A stretch of 64,000 bases of DNA from UBA7662 sp943369355 (GTDB lineage Bacteria; Bacteroidota; Bacteroidia; UBA7662): assembly GCA_943369355.1 (NCBI GenBank), contig CALRMX020000001.1, positions 186,001 to 250,000 of the forward strand, in the 5' to 3' direction. A program made the position numbers and the translations under genes. This document shows positions 37,365 through 45,697 of the stretch, one piece after another (within the stretch, counting starts at the first letter, position 1; every line of letters begins with the position of its first letter). The notes under the pieces were generated by a model. It saw only the letters and a program-made list of their open reading frames with translations, made no database searches and had not been told where the DNA came from.

Positions 37365-37843
37365 TCGTTAATGTAAGTTTAGTTTGGGTTTAACCTGATA
37401 GCGACGCAGTTCTCAGTTTTAATTGATGACGAAAGACTATCAAGCCAATTCGCAAATTAAACCTAAAAGTTAATTTAACAAATGAGTACAGAAATTTTTT
37501 AAAGGTTAGTGTGCTTAAACTCAACCCATGTGAAATGAGATTCTGTGATTTACTGCTTGCTGAGTTATATTCAGCCCAAAACACAATTCCAATGAGTAAT
37601 CCAAGTCCTATCGATACAGTGCTTTTTACTCAAGCTTGTCTAACTCAAATGAAGTATTTGACGTAGATTACGCTAGAAAGAGTAGGCTCAGGGTCAATAG
37701 AACGCTGATATACGTTATTTCAGGCTTAATGCTCCATACCAGCCATTCGATAATCAGGAGTTTGTAAAGCATTTTATGAAGATTCGCTTATCGAAAAAAA
37801 AAAGTCCCGACAAGCAGGACTTTTGATTTGATTTCTATGACAA
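37365..37843. other. 479-bp non-coding gap between the two T9SS/PLDGG units
   Basis: AT-rich. Near 37800 it contains the terminator of the second unit. The rest must carry the promoter of the 31965-37364 gene; the only -7-like match I found on the minus strand is TAACTTTT at 37472-37465, which is weak. A short minus-strand open frame (37390-37584) has no start context or protein character that I would trust. No tRNA, repeat array or riboswitch was recognised. Confidence 0.6.
37800..37824 (-). terminator. Rho-independent terminator after the second tiny PLDGG protein
   Basis: An 8-bp stem (AAAAGTCC/GGACTTTT) with a 9-nt loop; on the minus strand it runs into ten or more T residues. It lies 20 nt past the stop of the 63-residue gene. 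Confidence 0.8.
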
Positions 37844-38035
37844 TTAAGCGGCTTTTTTACCATTACGTGCATGCCAAGCTTTTCGAGCTCCTAAAGCGAT
37901 GCCTGCTGCAGCCAATAAAGCCAAGCCTCCATCTAGGGGCACCGCTTCAGGCGAACCCGGAGGGGTAGGAGGTTGAGCTTGAACCAAACTATAAAGTAGA
38001 ACGAAGGCTATTATAGAGAAGAGTACTTTTTTCAT
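37844..38035 (-). CDS. Tiny secreted/anchored protein with PLDGG sorting-like tail (copy 2)
   Basis: A 63-residue protein: signal peptide (about 1-20, ending LVQAQ), a short Pro-rich piece, PEAVPLDGG identical to copy 1, a hydrophobic helix (LALLAAAGIALGA) and a basic tail KAWHARNGKKAA. Layout and motif match the protein at 31758, and here too it follows a large T9SS protein, with 19 nt between them. Apart from the motif the two sequences differ considerably, so this is not a recent copy. Confidence 0.75.
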   Translation of the reverse strand: MKKVLFSIIAFVLLYSLVQAQPPTPPGSPEAVPLDGGLALLAAAGIALGARKAWHARNGKKAA

Positions 38036-38054
38036 GTTAGGAATGTCTTCAGAA

Positions 38055-41000
38055 TTAACGAATGATGAATTTGATGTTTTTAATTTTTTTGCCAGAACTT
38101 ATTTGAATCAAATAAACACCTGTTGGCAATCCAGTATCTATGGTTTCTTGGTTGGTGTCAATTGGTGAATACTGGCGAAGTACTTTACCAGCTAAATCCA
38201 AAATTTTCACGGAAGCGTCTGGAGCTCCATAAAGTGCGATTTTAGAACCATCAGTGCCAATTTTAATGGGATCGTCACTTGCTGTATTGCTTGTAGAAAC
38301 CGTAGATCTGTTGAAGTGTACTTTAAATCGATCTGCTAAATCAGCAGTAGAAAAACTAAAGTTCAAACTGTCTTGGATGGTAAGCATTTCGTAGAAATTG
38401 CCTGTTTTGGTATCTTCAATAGTTACCGTGGTGCCTGGATTCAATCCGCTTTTGTCAATAACCAAAGTATACATATCCGACTCAAGTGCTAGTTGAAGAG
38501 GAACAATCTGACTTTGGCCATTCAACTCGGGCATCGCATTGATGCTGTACGAAACATTGTTCATGTCTTTTGTAAAAATGTCGGGGGTAGCCGCTACCCA
38601 ATCGCTCATAAACTGTGCATCGTAATCGCTATCGAATCCGTTGGTGGCTCCACTTCTAAATCTAATCACCGTTTCCATCGAGCTGGAATTGATTGGTCGC
38701 TTTACTCGAACACGCACCATTTCACCAATCAATGCTGTACGTTGAAATGTAGGTGTTTGACCTGTGACCCTTGCCGCAGCTGGGAAACTAACACTTGGGC
38801 TAGTACCGTTGGCTTTAATCATAAATCCTTGTGCAGGAGCTAAATAACGGCTACCACCATTTGCCGAAACGCCATCAATATACGAGCCCCAAGTGCCGGA
38901 ACCCTGCGTCACATTATCTTTGATCCAAATCCAGTTTGCATTTTGAACATTCGAACGGGTAACCGCATCCCAGTCTAATACGCTATAAAAAGGATTTGCA
39001 GCTAAATTCCAACCAGTTCCATTGTTAGCAAAACTTACGCTGTTCAGATCGCTCAATTGCAAGGCTCCACTCATACTCAAAGTATTTGTAGCATTGGTCC
39101 AAACTCCATAACTGCTTGCCAATGGCCAAGTGCCGGCACGATTGGCAATTTCAACATAAGCTCCTGTCCCTGACTCGTCGTAACCAATGAGTGTGTTACT
39201 TGCCGTGGGGAGACCAGTAACCGTATTGATGACCGGCGCCGCTGAAAATGGATGACCTACAAAGCGGAAACCGTTGTTGTTGGCCGACTGCCACGGCAGG
39301 AAACGTTCAACCGTTACGTTACCGCTGATGCTGCTGTTGGTGCCTCCTATAACGGTGGCTGTACCACTGGTCGTCGATTTTAAGGTGAGGTTGCCGGATG
39401 AACCTAATACTCCAGACTTCAGATTAAGAATCCCAGTCACTGTTGATGCTGAGGATACGTTAACATTTCCATCGATTAGCATATTCGCAAAACTTCCCGA
39501 AGTCGTGAGATTAGTTGAAGTTCTTTCGGCGATGAAATTTATGTCGTCAATGGCGAATTCATCTCTACTGCCCGATCCACCATTGTCGGTACCCGTCCAG
39601 CGAAGATAAAGAAATCCGTCAGTCGCGATGTTCAAAGAACTGAGCGTAACCGAATAATAATGAGGGACCCAAAGAACACTTCCCTGTGATGCCTCGGTAG
39701 AATTAAAGCTGGCGTCACTAACGGCTGTATAAGTGCTATTATCGGTAGATCTGCTGAAACCAATTGTAGTTGATCTGGCTTCGTTGTTATTTACCCAAAG
39801 TGTGTATGACAACTGCACGTTATTCAAGGTAGCTCCTGTTTTGTTTTGAATACGTAGCGTAAGGTGACCACCAGCCTGAAATACGGTTCCAGTAGGTTGA
39901 ATACCTAATGCAACATTTCCGGTGCTCACTTCAAAGGCAAAAACACCGCTGCTTGTTACTCCGCCATTGCTGGCTCCAAAACCACTCGATAAGCTTCCAC
40001 CATAAGTAGCAGCACCACCAGCATTGGCATTGTAGGCCCAGGCGTTGCTGTTTAGTTGACCTGTTGATGGATTAGATGCACCAAAGGTAGTAGGAGCAGT
40101 GAAAACACCATTATTAACGTTGGCAACAGTAGCATCGAAGTTGATGGTGAAGAGTGAATTGGTAGCATTAATCTGCCAACCTAAAGGAACGGCCAATGTG
40201 GTTGCATTGGCTGTGCCAGGACTTGCGGTATTATAATTGGTCGATGTAGCAACTCCACCATCGTTGTAAGCGTAAATCGCAAAGTGATAAACAGTTGCTG
40301 GGTTGGGTACGGTAACCGTGAGGCTTGTTCCGTTGCCTTTTAAAACCACCCGATTGTTTGTGTTAATCACTGCTCCGCTGCTAAAGGTGGCATTAGCCGT
40401 GTAATCGGTACCATCTACAGGAACACCATCCACAGCTGAGCCTTCACGAGCAACGACAATCCAGTTGGTTAAGCCGGCAGTATTGCCAATGGTTAGTTCA
40501 ATGGTGCTCGTGGTAATGGTGCCAACAGTTAAGGTTGGTTGAGTAGTGGGTTCGGTAGAAAGAACCACGCCTGATACACTCACATTTACTGTAGTTGCAC
40601 CAGCCGAAGTACATGCAATATTGCCAGAGGTGGTACCCAAAGTTGAGCTTGTTTGCCGCACATGGATGGTTTGAGTAGGAACACTGTCAACTACAAAAGC
40701 TGTATGAACAGTATCTTGGAAGGTGGTATTGTTTCGTGATAATTGGTAACCCGACGGGGCGGTCAATACCACACGTTCCGTTACATTGGTTGCCCTAACG
40801 GTGAAGTTCTGTGAGCTTGAATTGTTACCTGTTACTGCTGAAAAGCTAGTTAGAGTTGATGTTGAAGCCACAATAGTTGGTGTAGTGGCTGCTGTACTTG
40901 TCACAGAAATATTGTCAATTGCGATTTTGGGTCGATTTCCCGCACCTCCTGTTTGACCATTATTCCAAACATAAAATCGTACAACAACTTGAGATTGATT

Positions 41001-41534
41001 ATTAAGTGCCGCTGGTAGGGTAATATTCGATAAACTGCCGGACTCAGCGTCAGCATTATTCAAAACGCGAGGAATTGTATACCCTGTTAAATCAGTAAAA
41101 GTTGAACCATTATCAGTACTATATTGGATTTTCAAATCAGACGAACGCGGTGAAGCGTTTACCGTATTTGTGACTTTAGACCAATCCAAAGAAATGGCAC
41201 CTGCATTACGACCAGAAAAGTTTAATAATAAATCAGTGGCAGATGCATTTGTTCCTGTTGCAAGTAATAACAGATTAAGGGTCCCTCTTTGAACTCCTCC
41301 GGTGGTCCCAGATGAGAATACTGTGGCAGTATTAACTGTCGATGTTGCTACAGATGTTGCGGTCCTCCAATTGCTCGCACCTGTACCTGCAGCATAATTA
41401 TTTGTCCAATTCGCAATGTCTGCAAAGTCTTGCGTATAATTACCGGAAGACATTGAATAAAATGATTGAGCTATTGCGCCATGGTGGACACCAATCACTA
41501 TGAAGAAGATAGAAGCCAGAAGTTTTCGCAGCAT
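38055..41534 (-). CDS. Large T9SS-secreted multidomain surface protein
   Basis: A 1159-residue protein with a signal peptide (about 1-23). Visible parts: a jelly-roll-like module near 90-215 (LKIQYSTDNGSTFTDLTGY, IAIDNISV), an immunoglobulin-like module (ERVVLTAPSGYQLSRNN), a fibronectin-like domain, a second jelly-roll module (LYLRWTGTDNGGSGSRDE), a C-terminal module with GWNLAANPFYSVLDWD, and a type A T9SS sorting domain (LDLAGKVLRQYSP, GVYLIQISSGKKIKN). No catalytic motif was found, so an adhesin or matrix role is likely. The GWNLAANPF region corresponds to FGWTLVGNPF in the 1799-residue protein. Confidence 0.82.
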   Translation of the reverse strand: MLRKLLASIFFIVIGVHHGAIAQSFYSMSSGNYTQDFADIANWTNNYAAGTGASNWRTATSVATSTVNTATVFSSGTTGGVQRGTLNLLLLATGTNASATDLLLNFSGRNAGAISLDWSKVTNTVNASPRSSDLKIQYSTDNGSTFTDLTGYTIPRVLNNADAESGSLSNITLPAALNNQSQVVVRFYVWNNGQTGGAGNRPKIAIDNISVTSTAATTPTIVASTSTLTSFSAVTGNNSSSQNFTVRATNVTERVVLTAPSGYQLSRNNTTFQDTVHTAFVVDSVPTQTIHVRQTSSTLGTTSGNIACTSAGATTVNVSVSGVVLSTEPTTQPTLTVGTITTSTIELTIGNTAGLTNWIVVAREGSAVDGVPVDGTDYTANATFSSGAVINTNNRVVLKGNGTSLTVTVPNPATVYHFAIYAYNDGGVATSTNYNTASPGTANATTLAVPLGWQINATNSLFTINFDATVANVNNGVFTAPTTFGASNPSTGQLNSNAWAYNANAGGAATYGGSLSSGFGASNGGVTSSGVFAFEVSTGNVALGIQPTGTVFQAGGHLTLRIQNKTGATLNNVQLSYTLWVNNNEARSTTIGFSRSTDNSTYTAVSDASFNSTEASQGSVLWVPHYYSVTLSSLNIATDGFLYLRWTGTDNGGSGSRDEFAIDDINFIAERTSTNLTTSGSFANMLIDGNVNVSSASTVTGILNLKSGVLGSSGNLTLKSTTSGTATVIGGTNSSISGNVTVERFLPWQSANNNGFRFVGHPFSAAPVINTVTGLPTASNTLIGYDESGTGAYVEIANRAGTWPLASSYGVWTNATNTLSMSGALQLSDLNSVSFANNGTGWNLAANPFYSVLDWDAVTRSNVQNANWIWIKDNVTQGSGTWGSYIDGVSANGGSRYLAPAQGFMIKANGTSPSVSFPAAARVTGQTPTFQRTALIGEMVRVRVKRPINSSSMETVIRFRSGATNGFDSDYDAQFMSDWVAATPDIFTKDMNNVSYSINAMPELNGQSQIVPLQLALESDMYTLVIDKSGLNPGTTVTIEDTKTGNFYEMLTIQDSLNFSFSTADLADRFKVHFNRSTVSTSNTASDDPIKIGTDGSKIALYGAPDASVKILDLAGKVLRQYSPIDTNQETIDTGLPTGVYLIQISSGKKIKNIKFIIR

Positions 41535-41715
41535 ATTCTAAAAATTTTGATTACAAAAGTCCCTTTCTTAGACCAATTCCAAAAATTAACTGAGTTATTT
41601 CTGTGTTAAACTTCTGGAAGTGAGCTCAAAAAGAGTGACAAAATAATGCACGAAGCCAAATGGGCAAGGCTTTAGGCAAAAAAGTGGAAAAAGAAGCGTG
41701 TACTGTGAAAAACCT

Positions 41716-42648
41716 CTAAAACCAGCGCAACCGCCTGAACATAAAAAATACCACCAGCACCAAAGAGGCACTTAGGGTGAGTATAAACCAAAAGGCGGTG
41801 GTGGTTTCGGCAAAGGGCAGGGGTACGTTCATGCCATACAAACTGGCAAAAAGCGTAGGTATGGCCAAACAAATGGTCACGAACGTAAGCGTTTTCATGA
41901 CGTTGTTCATGTTGTTGTTGATCACTGAGCTGTAAGCTTCCATCATCTGCCCCAATACCCGCGTGGTGATATTGGTCATTTGAATGGCCTGCTGGTTCTC
42001 AATCATCACTTCTTCCAACAAATCTTCATCTTCTTCAAACGAAGAAAAGATGCGTAAACGGCGAAGGCGTTCCATCATGGCGCCATTGGCCTGCAGGGCA
42101 GTCATGTAGTAGATGAGTGCTTTTTCGTATTTAAGTAGCTCAAAGATTTCGCGGTTACGCAACGAACTTTCAAGCTCGTCTTCGAGCCGCTCTACTATTT
42201 TATTGATGTTGCGCAGGTGCAGGAGATACTTGCCAGCAGTTTTGAACATGAGCTGCAGCAAAAACTTGTTCTTCTTCGCAGTACTGAAGCCTTTGATACG
42301 TTCGCGGATAAACTCCTGTATGATTACATTTTCTTCTTTACAAATGGTGAAAATGTTGGTCTCGGTTTGAATGATCAGCAGCGGTATAGTAGTAAACGGC
42401 GAGTCGTGCTCTACGCCTCTAAAATGGGGCAAACGAATCACCACGAGCAAGTAGTCGTCTTCTTTTTCTACCCGCGAAAGTTCGTCCAAGTCGAGCGAAT
42501 CGCTCAGGTATTCGGCCACCAAGGGGGCATTTTCTTCTATCCAATTGCGCTCTTCTAAAGTAGGGTCTACTATATTGATCCAAACGCCCTCAGCTAAGGT
42601 GCTCACTTCGTTGAGCTGTGTCTTTATGGTTTGGAACAATTGAATCAT
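41716..42648 (-). CDS. corA: CorA-family divalent cation transporter
   Basis: A 310-residue protein. The long cytoplasmic alpha/beta and helical funnel region is followed by two C-terminal membrane helices with the family pore motif YGMNVPLP between them (GMN). Family members take up magnesium, sometimes cobalt or nickel. Length is normal. A perfect -7 box lies upstream; it is divergent from the hybrid kinase gene and probably monocistronic. Confidence 0.92.
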   Translation of the reverse strand: MIQLFQTIKTQLNEVSTLAEGVWINIVDPTLEERNWIEENAPLVAEYLSDSLDLDELSRVEKEDDYLLVVIRLPHFRGVEHDSPFTTIPLLIIQTETNIFTICKEENVIIQEFIRERIKGFSTAKKNKFLLQLMFKTAGKYLLHLRNINKIVERLEDELESSLRNREIFELLKYEKALIYYMTALQANGAMMERLRRLRIFSSFEEDEDLLEEVMIENQQAIQMTNITTRVLGQMMEAYSSVINNNMNNVMKTLTFVTICLAIPTLFASLYGMNVPLPFAETTTAFWFILTLSASLVLVVFFMFRRLRWF

Positions 42649-42685
42649 AGGCAGAGGATTAAATGATTGAAGCCATGAGCTGCGA

Positions 42686-42693
42686 CAAAAGTA
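42686..42693 (-). promoter_or_regulatory. -7 box for corA
   Basis: Minus strand TACTTTTG, a perfect TAnnTTTG match, 37 nt before the ATG. No clear -33 element. Confidence 0.45.
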
Positions 42694-42817
42694 GCTAATT
42701 CAGTCGATAACCGACATCTGCTTTTGATTTCGATGCATTCACTTTAATAACCAATCCAGCAATGGGAATTTTTCCAAAATCTAAAATTACAGCGAATGGC
42801 AATTGAAGAAATAAGCT

Positions 42818-42825
42818 TACATTTA
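42818..42825 (+). promoter_or_regulatory. Possible -7 box for the hybrid kinase gene
   Basis: TACATTTA, one mismatch from TAnnTTTG, 26 nt before the ATG at 42852. Confidence 0.3.
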
Positions 42826-42851
42826 GGAGTCAATTCGATTCTAAAAACCAC

Positions 42852-44624
42852 ATGCTCAAGCTGCTGCGCCGTTTTGAGAACGCTGCTCTCGGAAGCGCTT
42901 ATTTAACTGGTCTAGATTTACTTGCTCGTGCAAGGGTATTGCTGCTATTTTACCTTTTAGTATTGGCTGAGCTCACCATTCTCATCAATCTTCCTTTTCA
43001 ATTTTATCGTGGCGATACACTCGAAATTGTTCGCACAACGCTATATGGTCTGCTGATTTTTGTGCTCTATTTCTACCTAATCACCAGTAGAGATGTAAAG
43101 CGGGTTTCTATTTTCCTCATTTTGGTAGGTACGATCAACGTAATATCCAATGTGTATTTCGTGATGGGCAGCACAGATATTGGGATGTTACAATTGTCGC
43201 TGGTGATTACGCTTTTTTCCTTTTTCATGATTGGAACGAGAGCTGGGTTATTCGTTGCAACGGCTACCTATGTGCCTTTTTTGCTGTTCGACTATTTTGA
43301 TTTGAAATCTTTTTTTGGCAACTATTTCGAGTACCAACCTTGGTCGAAAGAAGAGATGGTTTCGACCATGGTGGTCATTTCGTTGATGATGCTATTCATC
43401 ATCTGGCATTTTCAGAATGCCTTCAAGCGTTACGCTGTAGAGCTACAAAATAGTTTACAAGTGCAAGAAGACCTCAATGTTGCACTTGAAGACGCACGTT
43501 TGGAAGCAGAAGCTTCTTCACGTGCTAAGAGCAATTTTTTGAGTGTGATGTCGCACGAAATTCGAACGCCAATGAACGGCATCATCGGCATTACAGAATT
43601 GATGCAGGAGCAAGCAGTTGAGCCCCAACAGAAAGAATATCTTGACTTGCTTAAGTTCTCGGCGGATAATTTGTTGAGTATGCTGAACAATGTGCTCGAC
43701 TACAACCGCTTGGAGTCGGGGCGCATGGAATTGGAGCACATCGCTTTTCAACCGTATACGTTGTTCAAAAACCTGCTCGCTGGATTCCAGCCCATGGCCG
43801 ACGAGAAACAACTTGAACTTTTGCTGCTGGCGGATGAGTTGCCGCCGAGGGTATGGGGCGACCCAACAAAAATTACCCAGGTACTCATTAACTTAATCGG
43901 TAATGCTGTCAAGTTCACCAATTTTGGTCGTGTAGAATTGGTAATACGCGATAAAGGCAATCATCATTACCTTTTTGAAATTCGAGACACGGGGGTAGGA
44001 ATTCCACACGACAAACAGCAGGTTATTTTCGATAGTTTTAGCCAAGCGTCGGCCGATGTGAGCCGTAAATTTGGTGGGTCGGGATTAGGACTCGCAATCG
44101 TAAAACGTTTATTGGAGCTCATGGGCACCGACATCAAACTTATGAGTACCATAGGTAAAGGCTCGAGTTTTAGCTTTGTATTGCACCTTACTCCAGCACC
44201 TGAGGTAGAAAAGGAGAAGAAGGCTGGAAATCCATATGAAGGCAATTTAGAGGGCTTGAAAATCTTGGTGGTTGAAGACAATGCCATCAATGCTACTGTG
44301 CTGATGGGCTTGTTAAAACGCTGGAAGGTAAATCACAGTTGGGCGGCAGGAGGACTCGAAGCCTTGGAATTATTACGTGTGGATACCTTTAATATGGTGT
44401 TGATGGACTTACACATGCCCGAAATGGATGGCTTTGAGACCATTCGCAGAGCGCGGGCCATGGGTATCTTCATTCCAATTTTGGCCATCACGGCCGATAC
44501 GCAACCCGAGTCGTTCGACAAAGCGCGTCGCGCAGGTGCAAACGGATGTATCGTAAAACCTTATGCTGCGCAAGAACTGCGTATCGCCATTGAAGAGGCG
44601 CTCGACCGTACCATACGTGTATGA
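42852..44624 (+). CDS. Hybrid sensor histidine kinase with receiver domain
   Basis: A 590-residue protein: about six membrane helices in residues 25-190, a coiled linker, HisKA with His235 in MSHEIRTPMNG, HATPase with NLIGNAVKF, RDTGVGIP and GSGLGLAIVKRL, and a C-terminal receiver domain with VVEDNAIN and phospho-acceptor Asp519 in LMDLHMPEMDG. The membrane region has no recognised ligand domain. No output regulator or Hpt protein is adjacent. It stops 8 nt before the end of the convergent yggS gene. Confidence 0.92.
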   Translation: MLKLLRRFENAALGSAYLTGLDLLARARVLLLFYLLVLAELTILINLPFQFYRGDTLEIVRTTLYGLLIFVLYFYLITSRDVKRVSIFLILVGTINVISNVYFVMGSTDIGMLQLSLVITLFSFFMIGTRAGLFVATATYVPFLLFDYFDLKSFFGNYFEYQPWSKEEMVSTMVVISLMMLFIIWHFQNAFKRYAVELQNSLQVQEDLNVALEDARLEAEASSRAKSNFLSVMSHEIRTPMNGIIGITELMQEQAVEPQQKEYLDLLKFSADNLLSMLNNVLDYNRLESGRMELEHIAFQPYTLFKNLLAGFQPMADEKQLELLLLADELPPRVWGDPTKITQVLINLIGNAVKFTNFGRVELVIRDKGNHHYLFEIRDTGVGIPHDKQQVIFDSFSQASADVSRKFGGSGLGLAIVKRLLELMGTDIKLMSTIGKGSSFSFVLHLTPAPEVEKEKKAGNPYEGNLEGLKILVVEDNAINATVLMGLLKRWKVNHSWAAGGLEALELLRVDTFNMVLMDLHMPEMDGFETIRRARAMGIFIPILAITADTQPESFDKARRAGANGCIVKPYAAQELRIAIEEALDRTIRV

Positions 44625-44632
44625 TTTAATCG

Positions 44633-45313
44633 CTAAAGCGGCGAATATTCCCGATTTCCGAAAATTAAACTACCTACACGAATGAGGGTAGACCCATGTC
44701 GTAAAGCAAGTTTGTAATCGTGCGACATCCCCATAGATAGTACATTGAACAATGGATCGTCGTTAAATACGGTGAATTTGAGACGGGTAAAGATGTCGCG
44801 CAACTGTAAAAATTCGCCCTCTATTTTGAAGTCGTCGTTGGTTTGGGTAGCAATACCCATCAAGCCTCGAACTTTGATGTTTTTCATCTTTACATACGAC
44901 GGGTCGCCGAGTACACCGATGATATCGTCTTCGTATAAGCCGTATTTAGTTTCTTCGTCAGCAATGTGGATTTGTAGTAACACATCAATTACACGGCTGT
45001 GCTTTTCAGCTTCTTTGTTGATGGTTTGAAGCAGCTTCAAACTATCTACGGCATGTATCATGCTCACAAAAGGGGCGATGTACTTTACCTTGTTGGTTTG
45101 TAAATGACCGATAAAATGCCATTCAATGTCTTTAGGCAGGATTTCATACTTTTCACAGAGTTCTTGGGCAGTACTTTCACCAAAAACGAGCTGACCATGG
45201 TCGTAAGCTTCCCAAATGGCGGATGCAGGAAAAGTTTTGCTAACGGCTACCAATCTAGCATCGGTATTTTCGAGTTCCCCGTTTATCTTGTCGAGAGCGC
45301 GTGCAATGGTCAT
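44633..45313 (-). CDS. YggS/PROSC family pyridoxal phosphate-binding protein
   Basis: A 226-residue alanine racemase-fold protein. Lys26 in RLVAVSKTF is the expected PLP lysine; EWHFIGHLQTNKVK and GLMGIAT are family signatures. It carries PLP and helps vitamin B6 homeostasis; it is not an enzyme with a known reaction. It diverges from the DUF4296 gene, whose -7 box begins 7 nt from its start codon. Confidence 0.94.
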   Translation of the reverse strand: MTIARALDKINGELENTDARLVAVSKTFPASAIWEAYDHGQLVFGESTAQELCEKYEILPKDIEWHFIGHLQTNKVKYIAPFVSMIHAVDSLKLLQTINKEAEKHSRVIDVLLQIHIADEETKYGLYEDDIIGVLGDPSYVKMKNIKVRGLMGIATQTNDDFKIEGEFLQLRDIFTRLKFTVFNDDPLFNVLSMGMSHDYKLALRHGSTLIRVGSLIFGNREYSPL

Positions 45314-45319
45314 TTGTAG

Positions 45320-45327
45320 TACTTTTG
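45320..45327 (+). promoter_or_regulatory. Putative leaderless promoter of the DUF4296-mutS2 unit
   Basis: TACTTTTG, a perfect TAnnTTTG box, ends 4 nt before the GTG start at 45332 (TACTTTTGTTGGGTG). No clear -33 element. Confidence 0.5.
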
Positions 45328-45331
45328 TTGG

Positions 45332-45697
45332 GTGAAATCTGCTCTAAAAATAGTGCTTTGTGCTTTAACGCTCAACTTGAGTTCGTGTTTAGACGCAACT
45401 GAATTAAAAGGATATCACCCTGGCATTGTCCAGCGCGACAGCATGGTATCGCTATTGGTTGATATACAATTGGTTGAAAGTTATCGTAACCTGCGTTACT
45501 TGCAGGGGGCCGTAGATAGTGCTTCTAACGAAAAAGTGGAAGAGTGGTATAAGTCCGTTTTGAAGCGCCATGGAGTTTCCGCCGAGCGTTTCGACAGTAG
45601 CTATAGTTTTTATCAGGCTCAAGATCCCGTGATACTCGATGGTATGTACCAAGAAGTGAATACACGTTTAAGTGAGCAACTTTCTCGTCAGCCATGA
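45332..45697 (+). CDS. DUF4296 lipoprotein
   Basis: A 121-residue protein with a lipoprotein signal and lipobox LSSC (Cys19). The mature part is helical, with MVSLLVDIQLVESYR near residues 39-53, as I recall for DUF4296. Function unknown; the family is common in Bacteroidota. Start is GTG. It overlaps mutS2 by 4 nt (ATGA). Confidence 0.8.
   Translation: MKSALKIVLCALTLNLSSCLDATELKGYHPGIVQRDSMVSLLVDIQLVESYRNLRYLQGAVDSASNEKVEEWYKSVLKRHGVSAERFDSSYSFYQAQDPVILDGMYQEVNTRLSEQLSRQP

Noticed and set aside
37390..37584. Minus-strand 64-codon frame in the 479-bp gap
   Set aside because: No recognisable protein character, no -7 box, and it lies where the leader of the large gene should be.
37365..37843. 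tRNA or structured RNA in the longest gap
   Set aside because: No T-loop-like GGTTCGA element or cloverleaf pairing was found; only a terminator and weak AT-rich pairing.
31996..41500. Many plus-strand open frames of 60-190 codons opposite the two giant secreted proteins
   Set aside because: They arise from the biased Thr/Ser/Val/Gly codon use of the minus-strand genes, show low-complexity Val/Pro-rich translations and have no family features or promoters.
41640..41680. Short inverted repeat AAGCC/GGCTT downstream of corA
   Set aside because: Five base pairs with a long loop and no T run on the minus strand.
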